DNA from: Chitinimonas koreensis
Lineage (GTDB): Bacteria > Pseudomonadota > Gammaproteobacteria > Burkholderiales > Chitinimonadaceae
Length of the DNA: 64,000 nucleotides
Direction of reading: 5' to 3'
NCBI RefSeq assembly: GCF_014353015.1
Contig: NZ_CP060704.1
Coordinates: forward strand, 3,745,001-3,809,000
The notes under the pieces were generated by a model, which made no database searches, had not been told where the DNA came from, and saw only the letters and a program-made list of their open reading frames with translations. Positions within the stretch are counted from its first letter, which is position 1, and every line of letters begins with the position of its first letter. This document shows positions 54,725 to 63,997 of the stretch, one piece after another. Both the position numbers and the translations under genes were made by a program.

Positions 54725-54967
54725 CTAGCCGCCCGGCATCGCCAGTTCCTTGAACTTGAAGCCGCCGCCGCTCTTGTTGTTGGGGTGGTAGTGGAAGCGC
54801 CGGACCGCACCGGTGGAGATTTCCTGGAAGCGGATCGAGCCCGATCGCTGACGCGTGCCGCCCGGGCTCGCCGTATTGGCCTGGCGGTCGGTCGCGGTCT
54901 GGTAGCGGCGGCTGTGGATCATCTGGAAATCGCTGTTCTTGAGCCCGAAGTTGTTGGCACTCGGCAT
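54725..54967 (-). CDS. Small protein of unknown function in the effector-like island
   Basis: 80 aa. MPSANNFGLKNSDFQMIHSR, a Ser/Arg/Gln-rich middle, and VRRFHYHPNNKSGGGFKF near the end. Lower GC than the flanking genes. GGGAGAGGGCA upstream of the ATG serves as ribosome site. No domain or signal peptide. It sits 45 bases upstream of the Cys-His-Asp gene, the usual place for a small partner or adaptor. Confidence 0.55.
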   Translation of the reverse strand: MPSANNFGLKNSDFQMIHSRRYQTATDRQANTASPGGTRQRSGSIRFQEISTGAVRRFHYHPNNKSGGGFKFKELAMPGG

Positions 54968-55015
54968 TGCCCTCTCCCTTGCGTGAAAAAACCTTCGCGC
55001 CGACGCCGGCGCGGC

Positions 55016-55219
55016 CTACACATGCATGCGGTCGATGTCCTCGTTGTCGTGCTCGATCGAAAAGGCGTCGATGTGGTTGAGCGAGGCGGTGCGGCGCAGC
55101 ATCGTGTCGCGGATCAGCGAGGGCCGCGTCTCGTCGCCGCTGTACTCGACCTGGCGGAACTTGCCGAAGAACGGTCCGTTGGTATCGGACTTGTGCATCG
55201 AGCTCATCAGCTGTTCCAT
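55016..55219 (-). CDS. Small acidic protein of unknown function in the effector-like island
   Basis: 67 aa (MEQLMSSMHKSDTNGPFF ... HIDAFSIEHDNEDIDRMHV). It overlaps the end of the 55207-55866 gene by 13 bases, suggesting translational coupling. Acidic C-terminus. No family recognised. Could be an immunity or chaperone partner of the gene it overlaps (conjecture). Confidence 0.5.
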   Translation of the reverse strand: MEQLMSSMHKSDTNGPFFGKFRQVEYSGDETRPSLIRDTMLRRTASLNHIDAFSIEHDNEDIDRMHV

Positions 55220-55866
55220 CCCTGGGTCGTGCCCTGGTTGCCCAGCCAGTTCTCCCCGACCATGAAGTGCTGCTTGTTGCCGTGGTCCGGGTTGATCAGC
55301 TGCGACACCGGGAAGCCGTGCGAGCGGTCGTCGGACGACAGCCGCGTGCCCATCGGATCGGGCGTGCCGTCTTCGCCGCGGCCGTTGTTCTTGATCTCGG
55401 AGAAACCGAACATCGAGGTCGGCCGCTTCTTGTGGTCGAGCGTGCCGATCACCGACTTCGAGCTCTTGTACTTGCGGAAATGGGCGAGGAAGGGGCCGGC
55501 GTCGGCATCCGACAGCCGGACGAAGCCGCGCCCGGTGAATTCCGACTTCACCGCGTTGATCGCCGCCCGCTTGCTCGAGATGCCCGAGGTCACCGCCTGC
55601 TTGCGGATCTTGCTCAGCTTGAACTTCACCGTCTGGAAGGCGTTGTTCGATACGCTGAACGCATTCTCCTTGCGCTTGGCCTCGAGCCGGCTGGACACGC
55701 GGCTCCCGGTCGCCCCTTGCCGCGATTGCTCATGCTGCGCCTCCCCGGGCCGCCAGCGCCCGCTGGCCTGCGCCCAGGCCGCGCTGAAGTCGGCGCGCGA
55801 AGGCCACTGGCCGGTCTGCGCCGCCTGGTGCGCCAGGCCCGCCTCGGCGACGGCGACCGGGCTCAC
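55207..55866 (-). CDS. Unrecognised effector-like protein, coupled to 55863-56788
   Basis: 219 aa starting at GTG 55866, whose start overlaps the upstream stop (GTGA). An Ala-rich N-terminus, then a basic central part (LSKIRKQAVTSGISSKRAAI) and a C-terminal block FGFSEIKNNGRGEDG, DRSHGFPVSQLINPD, HGNKQHFMVGENWLG. No signal peptide or membrane helix. The overlap with its upstream neighbour suggests the two once formed, or functionally form, one product. Confidence 0.55.
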   Translation of the reverse strand: MSPVAVAEAGLAHQAAQTGQWPSRADFSAAWAQASGRWRPGEAQHEQSRQGATGSRVSSRLEAKRKENAFSVSNNAFQTVKFKLSKIRKQAVTSGISSKRAAINAVKSEFTGRGFVRLSDADAGPFLAHFRKYKSSKSVIGTLDHKKRPTSMFGFSEIKNNGRGEDGTPDPMGTRLSSDDRSHGFPVSQLINPDHGNKQHFMVGENWLGNQGTTQGWNS

Positions 55867-56788
55867 CGGGAATGGGCTCGCCGCCGCGCCCCCACGCCCA
55901 TGTGCGCCAGCATGTGCTGGTAGGAATCCTCCGCCTGCGCCAACCGCACCCGGTTGTAGGGTGTATTGGCCAAGCCGGCGTTCTGCCTGGCGAAAGCGAT
56001 GCCGAGCGATTGCAGCTGCAGCGCGGTCGATACGTCGCCGCCGCGCAGCGCGGTCAGCTGGTCCGCGCGATACTGCTCGGCGCTGGACCAGCCGGTCTCG
56101 AAGGCCGAGCCGTCGGCCCTGAGCTTGCGGCCGGTGCCGGTCCCGGCGTGCAGGCGGTGCACCTCCCGCGCTTCCTGGTAAGCCGGCAGCGGCTGTTCGA
56201 CCTCGGCGCGCGTAGCGGCGCCGCGCAACTGGCGCACCGATTCGGCCGCCAGCGGATGTTCGGCCTCATGGCTGGCGCCGCTGACCGGCTGGCCGTAGCG
56301 CGCACCCAGCCGGGCCTGCTCGCTGCGCCGATAGCCGTAGCTGCCCGGTCCGTAGCGCCGGCCGGCCCCGGCGCCCGCGGCGGCGGCGCCTGCGAACGAG
56401 TCGCCGGCCCCGGCTGCCGCTGCGCCGAACGAACCGCCGAAGGCAGGCGCCGCCGGGCCGGCAAAGGAGGCCGATGGCGAATCGGACATGGCGGAGGCGC
56501 TGCCGAACGAGCCGCCGAACCAGGCGGGCTCTGCGACGGGCTGCCGCCGCGCCGGCGCGGCGGCCGCAGCCGGCGACAGCGCGCGCCGCATGCCGCCGCC
56601 GGCATAGGCTGGCGGCGGCAGGAACAGCGGCGGCGGAGAGGGCGGCGACGGCAGCGGCCCGCCGCGCGGCGCGGCACGGGCCGCCCGCGTCGCCTGCGCC
56701 GGCGCGGCGACCGGCGAAACCGGCCGGCTGCGCGCCGCGCGCCGGTCGTCGCCGCCCCCTCCCCTGCATCGCCCGGTGTTCGTCTCAT
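55863..56788 (-). CDS. Pro/Ala-rich unrecognised protein (frame break near 56757)
   Basis: About 308 aa when restored. ATG at 56788 (MRRTPGDAGEG) has a GGAGCGGAAG ribosome site. One G added to the G5 run at 56755-56759 joins it in frame, through about 65 Pro/Ala/Arg-rich residues, to MRRALSPAAAAAPARRQ. A Gly/Ala/Ser/Phe-rich linker (repeats of GGSFG) follows, then a conserved-looking domain GASHEAEHPLAAESVRQL, REVHRLHAGTGTGRKL, GWSSAEQYRADQLTALRGGDVSTALQLQ split over 120 residues. Long disordered N-terminus plus a compact C-terminal domain is an effector-like plan. Confidence 0.55.
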
Positions 56789-56804
56789 CTTCCGCTCCCG
56801 CCGG

Positions 56805-57686
56805 TCATTTCTTCTTATAGAACGCACTGGCACCGCCGTCCCCGGCGAACGGCGCGTACTTCTTCGACTTCTCCACGTAGACGCGGTTGAAACCGCGGCC
56901 CGCCTTGGAGCCGACCTGGTCGAGCGCCTTGTTGACCAGGTTGTCGCCGCTGCCGTGGTAGGTCTCGCGCGCGCGCTCGGCCAGCGTCACGGTGGTCATC
57001 TTGTAGGCCCACTTGCGGCCGCGGTCGGTCAGGCCGGCATCGGTGAAGGCCTTCTCTCCGGCCTTGGTATCGCCCATCGAGTAATGCTTGACCCCCTGGG
57101 CGATCAGCTGGCGGCGGGTATCGTGGTCGAGCTTCGATTCCTTGCTCCAGTAGGCCTCGCCCGACTTGCTCTGCTTGCCGCCGCCGAAACGCTTGTCGAG
57201 CGCCGGCGCCAGCTTGTCGTAGCCGTAGCCGCGGGCGACGCCCTTCTTGCCGCTGATGAACTGGCCGTAGATGTCGTTGCCGACGTGCAGCGAATGGGTA
57301 TCGGCGCCATGCGGATAGTCGACCCGCCGGTTGAAGGTCTTCATGTTGTCGGCGGTCCACTGGTTCAGCGCGCCCTTGTCCATGGTCTCCCTGGCCAGGT
57401 CCTTCTGCGCGCGGTACTGCTTGCGGCCCTCGAATACCCCGGTCAGCTCGCTGCCCAGCGACTTGAAGTTCAGCGCCTTGTAGCCGGCGATGGTCGCCGA
57501 GTCGCGCTTGCCGGGCACGCCCAGGCCGCCGCCCTTGGGCTTGGACTCCTGGATGATGTAGGCCATGTTGGCCTGGTGCTCTTCCTCGCTGATGTTGGGC
57601 TTGACCCTCTTGCGATAGCTGGTGGCCTGCGGCTTGGCGTAGGGGTTGGAGTCGTCCTTGAGCTGGATCTTGCTTTTCCGTTTCAC
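56805..57686 (-). CDS. Effector-like protein, DGGASAF family (paralogue B)
   Basis: 293 aa. Basic start MKRKSKIQLKDDSNPYAKPQ. It shares with 50517-51434 the blocks GVPGKR, HSLHVGNDIYG / HSFHIGRDIAA, RRQLIAQGVKHYSMGD, GLTDRGRKWAYKMT, VTLAERARETYHGS and APFAGDGGASAF. The shared core implies one family with divergent N-terminal thirds. No known domain. Lies between tssA and the other effector-like genes. Confidence 0.7.
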   Translation of the reverse strand: MKRKSKIQLKDDSNPYAKPQATSYRKRVKPNISEEEHQANMAYIIQESKPKGGGLGVPGKRDSATIAGYKALNFKSLGSELTGVFEGRKQYRAQKDLARETMDKGALNQWTADNMKTFNRRVDYPHGADTHSLHVGNDIYGQFISGKKGVARGYGYDKLAPALDKRFGGGKQSKSGEAYWSKESKLDHDTRRQLIAQGVKHYSMGDTKAGEKAFTDAGLTDRGRKWAYKMTTVTLAERARETYHGSGDNLVNKALDQVGSKAGRGFNRVYVEKSKKYAPFAGDGGASAFYKKK

Positions 57687-57713
57687 TGCTGCAGCCTTTC
57701 CATATCCGCACGA

Positions 57714-58183
57714 CTAGGGGTTGACTTTCCAATGCGCCGCCGGGCTCTTGCTGCTTACCGGCTTGCCCTTCACATCGAGCGAGGCCCCTGCCCTTCCTTG
57801 CCCGGCCCCTTGCCCTGTGCATGGCCGTGTCCGTGCGGCGTCTTGTCGGCGCCATGCCCTTGCGGGTTGTAGCGCTGATAATTCGAGCCGTCGGGATAGA
57901 GGGTGTGCGTGTCCTGCCCTTTTTTGCCGAACGACGCCGTGCTGCCCCCCATCGGCTCGATCAGCGCATTAGGCCCTGGCGCGACGACGAAGCGCTGCAC
58001 CTCGTGGCCGGTGTTGCGGTCGATGGTCGGCCCCGGCGAGCGGCCGCGCTGCTGCGGCGCCGCCAGCAGCGGTGTCGGCGACGATTTCGACGACTGGAGC
58101 AGCAAGGGCGCCGACACCGTCGCCGCAGCGCGGGACCGGCCGGTGAAACTCATCGGGCCCACCCGGGCCGTCGCGCGTCGCAT
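57714..58183 (-). CDS. Small toxin-tip-like protein (frame break near 57786)
   Basis: About 156 aa when restored. Basic start MRRATARVGPMSFTGRSR, then APGPNALIEPMGGSTASFGKKG, DTHTLYPDGSNYQRYNPQGH and TPHGHGHAQGKGPG. One G added to GGGG (57785-57788) continues it as ASLDVKGKPVSSKSPAAHWKV. The NYQRxNPxGHxxxxTPHGHGH and SPAAHW pattern recalls C-terminal tips of polymorphic toxins (Rhs/CDI type), by memory only. Immediately downstream of tssA, 16 bases after its stop. Confidence 0.55.
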
Positions 58184-58198
58184 GGCAGTCGCCTCCCG

Positions 58199-59356
58199 TT
58201 ACTTGTTGCTCTGCCCCTGTTCCAGCCCCAGCAGCTCGAACACGTTCAGGTTGCCGCCGAACTTGAGGAACATCTCGTGGTAGAGCTCGGCGGTGTTCAT
58301 GTTTCCCCACTCGACCGCGCGCAGGATCAGGTAGGGCACGGGGCTGTGCGGCTCGAGGCTGGCCAGGTAGTCGGCGATCACCGCGAGGCGGTGGTAGGCG
58401 TCGGCGCGGCTGCGGATCGGGCCGTCGCCGCTGCCGTCGTCGCCCTCGCCGCCGTCGTGGCCGCCCGCACCGCCGCCTCCGGCGCCGCCACCGGCCGGCG
58501 GCTCGGCCTCGACCGGCTTCTCGTCGCGGCTGCGCGGGCTGGCCAGCCGCACCCCGCGCTTGTACAGCTCGCCGGCGATCAGCGCCTGGATCTGTTCGAG
58601 CAGGCCCGCCAGGCCGTTGAGGCTCGGCGCCTCGTCGCCCCACAGCTGGTCCAGCGTGGCGGCCAGCATCTCGATCGCCTCGAGCGCGTCGGCCAGCACG
58701 TAGTAGTGGGCCGAGTGCGTCTCGGTGGCGGTCGACGACATCGCCGACTGGAATTCCTGCGCCGTCACGCCCTCGATCTCGGTCGCGCCGTGGCGGCCCT
58801 TGGCGCGGATCTGCTCGTTGCGCTTGGCCTGCTCGAAATCGGCCCAGCCGAATTCGCGCGGGCCGCGGCCGGCCACCGTGATCGGCAGCAGCCGCACCTG
58901 CGGCAAGAGCTTCTCGTTGACCCAGCGCAGGATGTTGGCGCGGTACTCCTGGTCGCCCTCGTCGATGCGCGGGTAGAGCGTGTCCCAGTAGCGCTCGCAC
59001 AGCGCCTGCATCAAGAGCATGCAGGCCGGGATCGCCTCGAAGCCGGCCTTGGCGATCTGCGCTTCCAGGAGCCAGGCGGCCAGCTGCAGGTCCTTGCTCT
59101 TGCTGATCAGCGCGTGGGCCGCCAGGTCGCTGACCTTGTCCCAGTCGGCCTGCTTCAGCTCGTGGGTCCAGATGCCCATCTGCAGGGTCGAGTCGTCCTC
59201 GCGGCGGGCCTCGCGGATCGCGGTGTAGACGCCGTTGCCGCGCACCGACTTGCCGGTCGGGCGGTCCGGTTCGATGGGCAGCAGGAGTTCGTCGAGCGGG
59301 ATGCCGAGCCGGCTCTGGAAGAACTGCTGCGCTTGCTGGAGGAGTTTGGGACGCAT
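58199..59356 (-). CDS. tssA: Type VI secretion protein TssA (ImpA family)
   Basis: 385 aa cytoplasmic T6SS assembly cap/priming protein. N-terminal ImpA_N region: KSVRGNGVYTAIREARREDDST, WDKVSDLAAHALISKSKDLQLAAWLLEAQ, CERYWDTLYPRIDEGD. C-terminal VasJ-like block: IRSRADAYHRLAVIADYLASLEPHSPVPYLILRAVEWGNM split over helices. A Gly-rich linker (residues 280-310) joins the two. It starts 12 bases downstream of the TssM stop in the same operon. Confidence 0.9.
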   Translation of the reverse strand: MRPKLLQQAQQFFQSRLGIPLDELLLPIEPDRPTGKSVRGNGVYTAIREARREDDSTLQMGIWTHELKQADWDKVSDLAAHALISKSKDLQLAAWLLEAQIAKAGFEAIPACMLLMQALCERYWDTLYPRIDEGDQEYRANILRWVNEKLLPQVRLLPITVAGRGPREFGWADFEQAKRNEQIRAKGRHGATEIEGVTAQEFQSAMSSTATETHSAHYYVLADALEAIEMLAATLDQLWGDEAPSLNGLAGLLEQIQALIAGELYKRGVRLASPRSRDEKPVEAEPPAGGGAGGGGAGGHDGGEGDDGSGDGPIRSRADAYHRLAVIADYLASLEPHSPVPYLILRAVEWGNMNTAELYHEMFLKFGGNLNVFELLGLEQGQSNK

Positions 59357-59367
59357 GGGCTACACCC

Positions 59368-62300
59368 TTACCAGTAGAGCGGCGCGGCGCGCGGCCAATC
59401 GCGCGGCAGGACAAGCGGCTGGGCGGCCTGGCTCTTCGGATCGAGCGAATTGAGCCCGACCGCCAGGTAGACGCGCGCTTCCATGCTGCGCGGCGGAGTC
59501 GCTCCGTCCTGCAGCGGTACCGTGAATTCGAGGATGCTGCGGCTCGGTTCGAGCGGGTCGACCGCCGGCGCGGCCAGCGGCCGGTGCGCTCCGATCAGCC
59601 GCAGCAGGCCCCATTGGCCCAGGCCCGGGAAGCTGGCGGTGACGCCGTCGACCTGCATCTCGCCGCCGCGCGCCGCGGCACGCGGCCGCCAGCTCGACTG
59701 GCCGGCCCAGGACAGGTCGAGCACCAGCGCCTCGCCCAGGCCCAGTCGAGCTGGCGGCGCGAACCGGGGAACTCGATCTGGCTGGCGCCCGAGGCGACGC
59801 GCCAGCCGATCAGCTGCTCGGCCCCCACTTCGAGCCTGGGCAGCGCGCGGAAGCCGAGGTCGAGCCGCACCGGCCGGCTGCCGTCGGCGGCGGCCAGCGT
59901 GGCGGCGGCGAAGTCGGCCACCGCGTCGAGCCGGTCGAGGAAGCGGCGGATCTCGTTCCAGCGCGCCGGCTTGAGGCCGTCGACGGCGCGGTGCAGCGCC
60001 TCGCGCTCGCCGGCGTAGTCGCGGAAGAAGTCGCGCGCCACCTTCAGGTCCAGATCGCGCGCGCCGGCGTCGGCGAACGGGTAGCGGCCGGCCAGCTCGC
60101 GGTTGAAGCGGTTGGCCAGCGTGCGGTAGCGCTCGTAGGCGTCGGCCTCGCGGCGGTCCTGGCAGCGCCACAGGCTCTGGCCGGTCAGCGCGCGGCGGCG
60201 CTGGCTGAACAGGTCGAGCCCCACGCCGCTGCCGCCGGCCTTGGCCAGCAGGGTCGCGCAGTTGTCGTAGTCCAGCGGCGCCAGCGTCTTGCCGATGAAG
60301 TTCTCCAGCTCGCCCAGCGCGGCGCCGCCGTCCTTGCCGTCCTTGAAGCGCTTGAGCTCGTCCAGCGTGGCGCGCCAGCCGGCGTTGCCGCCGACCGCGC
60401 TGCCGGCCGGGCCGTGGTCGAGGTAGCGCACGAAGGGCTCGGCATAGTTGGCCAGCGCCGCGGCGCGTTCGCGCTGGCCGCTCAGGTATTCCTTGACCTC
60501 GGCCGGGTCGCCGAGCTGGTAGACCGGCCGCAGGCCGGCCTCGCCCGGCTCGCCGGCCAGCTTGGGCTGGTACAGCTTGCTGGCCTCGGCCAGCGTGTCG
60601 ATGCGCGCCAGCATGTCGCTGGCGTAGCCGCGCACGCAGTTGTCGAAATGGCCGGCGCCGTCGGTGTAGTCGATCTTGACCAGCTGGTCGTACAGCTTGC
60701 CGAGCGGGTCGACCTGGCGGGCGAAGGCGGTGCTGCGCTTGGCCACCACCGATTCGGCGTCCTCGTCCTCGCCGCGGGCGGCGTTGGGCGAGCGCTGGGC
60801 CTCGACCAGGGTGTCGTCGAGCACCGCCCGCAGCTGGCGGCGCGCCAGCCGGTCGTACAGCGGCGCGGCCAGGTAGCCGTCGTCGGTGTTGAGCTTGCGG
60901 GCCAGCGCGAACACCTGGTAGTCGCGCAGGTAGCCGCTGGCCTGGGCCAGCTGCTCGTCGCGCCAGCCGGCCTGCACCACCTGGCAGGAGAACAGCCGGC
61001 GCGGCTTGACGTGCATGAAGGGCAGCTTCTGCAGCGCGGCGAAGCCGGCCACCTCGGGCAGCACGTCGCGGTTGAGCTCGAAGGTGCCGCCGCTGAGGTT
61101 GAACAGCGGGCCGTGCGGCACGAACACCAGCCCGGCCATGCGCGCATAGGCCGGCCTGAAGCAGCTGGCCTGGCTGAACAGCTCGACCGGCGCCTCGACC
61201 TCGGCCGGGTAGCCGTGCTGGGCATGCAGCCGCTTCAGCGCCTCGCCGAACGGCGCCGCGACCGACTGGCACAGGTTGGACTTGCGGCCGCTGTCGAGCC
61301 AGTTGGCGCGCATCCAGCCGAGCCAGTCCTGGAAGGCGACCACGCCGTCGACGGTGTCGACGTTGCCGCGGTCGAGCTCCTGCAGGAGCTTGCCGCCGAG
61401 CTCGACCCGCTCCAGCACCTCGTCGTGCAGCGCGCTGGCGATCAGCCGGATCTTCTCCGCCACCGCGGTCTTGAAGTCGGCCGGCAGCTCCAGCTCCTTG
61501 TCGTAGGCCACGTGCACGATGGCGGCGCGGTAGGTGTTCTCGGCGCCGATCACCGGCTGCGGCGGCGGCGCGCCGTAGACCGACTGGGTCAGCATCTCGA
61601 ATTCGCGCACCTGGCGCTCGGCGTCCTCGCTGCCGCCGCCGGGCCGGGCCAGGTCGCGGAAGGCGTCGAGGTCGCGTTCCAGCTGCACCACGCTCTCGAC
61701 GTACTGGCGCAGGCGGGCGCGGGCGCCGTCGACGGTGGCGGTGGTGCTCAGGGTGTCGTCGAACTGGCTCGGGTTGGCCGCCACCAGCTGGCGGGCGCGG
61801 CCCTCGAGCTGGCAGGCCAGGCTCGGCATCACCACCTCGGAGAAGGCCTTGCGCGCCAGCCACTGGCCGGCCCGGTCGATCACCCGCGAGTCGAACCACG
61901 ATGCCGGGATGGCGGCATAGCCGATGTCGGCGCGGATCGAACCGATCTTCTCCAGCACCTGGTAGACCGCGCCGCGCTCGATGCAGCGGCCGCTGGCCTG
62001 GCTCTGCCGGCTGATCGCGTCGACCATGGTGATGGCCTGCTTCATGCTCTCGACCTGGTGCTCCAGCCGCCAGGCGCTGAAGCCCAGCGCCAGCGTCAGG
62101 AAGGCGAAGATCGACACGCCGGCGATCTGCGCCTTGCGGATCAGCTGGTTGCGCGACCAGATGCTCTGCCGCACCGGCCGCGCCAGGCCCGGCTCGCGGA
62201 ATACCTTGTCGACGAACAGGCCGTCGGCGAAATCGACCTCGGCCTTCTGGCCGGCCACCAGCGTGCCTCCCGACTCCATGCTGCCGGTGAAGTAGACGCC

Positions 62301-63323
62301 GCGGAAATAGAAGCTGGCGTGGTAGGCGCTGGGCTTGAGCACCGTGCCGAGGAAGCCCGCCAGCGGCCGCCGCAACTGGGCGAAGCGCTGCGGGAACAGG
62401 AAGAAGTCGTCGGCCGCCTCGATCTGTTCGCGGGTGGCGGCTGCCTCGATCTGCAGCTGGCGCAGGCAGGTGCCGAGCTCCTCGAACACCAGCCGCGCCA
62501 GCGTGTCGGTTTCCTCGTGGTCGTTCGGCGACGGGTTGGACCAGCCCCACAGCTCGCTGCGGCGCGCCTCGGGCTGAGCGCTCCAGAACGCGCCGTAGCC
62601 GGCCACGCGGTCGCAGCGGGTGACCACCAGGTAGACCGGCAGCACGAATTCGAAGCGCTTCTGCAGCTGCCACAGCTGGCGGTAGCAGCCGGCGGCCAGC
62701 GTCTCCAGCGCGACCGGGTCGGCCGCCTGCAGCATGTCGGCCGGCACCGCCAGCACCACCGCGTCGAGCGGCCGTTCGGGCCGGCGGGTGTCGATCGCGT
62801 CGAGCACGCGCTGCCAGCGGCGCGCCTCGGGCGTGCCGTCCTCGGCGGCCGGCAGCCGGCCTTCGGGGTCGATCACCACGCCGCCGCTGCAGAAATGCCA
62901 CTCGGTGTCCTTCACCGGCAGCTGCTTCTCGCGCAGCAGCATCGCTTCGCGGCGGCCGTCGCCGAGCGAGCCGACCAGGCTCGACTTGCCGCCGCCGGGT
63001 TCGCCCAAGAGCAGCACCCAGGGGCTGTGGTAGCGCCATTCGCGCCGGGTGCTCAGGTAGCGCAGCGCGTTCATCGCGCCGTCCAGCCAGCGCAGCATCG
63101 CCTGCCGCTGCTGCTTGAGCGTGCCGCCCTCGCCGGCGGCGGCCGCCTCGTCGTCCTTGGCCTTCGGCTTGGGCTTGGCCGCCTGCACGATCACCGGCCG
63201 CCGCGCGCGCACCAGCAGCCAGCCGGCCAGCACCACCAGCAGCGCGGCGGCCGCCAGCAGCATCAGCGGGGACAGCAGCCAATCGAGGCCGGCCAGCTTC
63301 TCGGTGAACGCGCTCAGGTCCAT
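59368..63323 (-). CDS. tssM: Type VI secretion protein TssM (IcmF) (frame break near 59742)
   Basis: About 1318 aa when restored. Inner-membrane ATPase-like core of the T6SS membrane complex. N-terminal helix LLSPLMLLAAAALLVVLAGW, Walker A in LLGEPGGGKSSLV near residue 105, a third helix AFLTLALGFSAWRL near residue 400, then the large periplasmic part ending in the TssM C-terminal domain (DLSWAGQSSW, VTASFPGLGQWGLLRLI). One G missing in the GGG at 59741-59743. ATG at 63323 lies 5 bases after the TssL stop. Confidence 0.92.
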
Positions 63324-63328
63324 CCCGC

Positions 63329-63997
63329 CTATCCTCCGTTGCCCATCAGGGTGTGCAGCAGCGAGGTGATCGGCACCAGCGCCTTGAACCACAGCGCGCT
63401 CGACAGCAGCAGGTAGACCACCAGGCCGATCGCGGCGGCGCGGTACCACGGCGTGAGCGGCGCCAGCCGGCGGTCGGCGGCGTCGCCCAGGGTGTAGGCA
63501 TAGGCCTGCGGGAAGGCCGGGCCGGCCAGCAGGTCGGCCGGCCGCCGCGCGGCGATGAAGCCGAGCAGGCGCTTGCGGTATTCGGCCAGCGCCGCCTGGC
63601 CCGAACGGCCGCGGTACTCGCCCTTGAAGCCCAGCTGCAAGGCCAGCAGGAACACCGCGGCCAGTTCCAGCTGCAGCTGGCCCCGGCCGCGCGTGCGCAG
63701 CAGGCTGGCCAGCAGCTCGAAGAACATGCGGCCGGCCTCGCGGCGGCGGAACAGCGTGTATTCGAGCAGATGCGACAGCCAGTGCTCGGCGGCCGGCCAG
63801 CGCACCTCGAGGATGAAGATCTCGTCGGCCAGCGCCGCCATGGCGAACTGGGCGACGCGATAGGCGCGCTGCTCGGCGTCGCCGGCGTGCTCGGCCACGT
63901 CGCGGCCCTGCGCCGCCAGCCGCTGGGCCAGCCGGCCGCTGACCAGCGCGGCGAGGTCGTGCGGGCTCGGCTCGGCCGGCAGGTCGCCGGCGAACAT
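63329..63997 (-). CDS. tssL: Type VI secretion protein TssL (DotU), short form
   Basis: 222 residues visible; the first ATG is at 63997, three bases from the window end, so the true start could lie further out. Cytoplasmic helical domain: QRAYRVAQFAMAALADEIFILEVRWPAAEHWLSHLLEY, FFELLASLLRTRGRGQLQLELAAVFLLALQLGFKGEYRG in pieces, then one C-terminal membrane helix AAAIGLVVYLLLSSALWF. There is no peptidoglycan-binding OmpA domain. Pairs with TssM. Confidence 0.9.
   Translation of the reverse strand: MFAGDLPAEPSPHDLAALVSGRLAQRLAAQGRDVAEHAGDAEQRAYRVAQFAMAALADEIFILEVRWPAAEHWLSHLLEYTLFRRREAGRMFFELLASLLRTRGRGQLQLELAAVFLLALQLGFKGEYRGRSGQAALAEYRKRLLGFIAARRPADLLAGPAFPQAYAYTLGDAADRRLAPLTPWYRAAAIGLVVYLLLSSALWFKALVPITSLLHTLMGNGG

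Noticed and set aside
59991..63416. 1141-codon plus-strand frame
   Set aside because: Exact antisense of TssM, low-complexity Ala/Gln/His/Leu translation.
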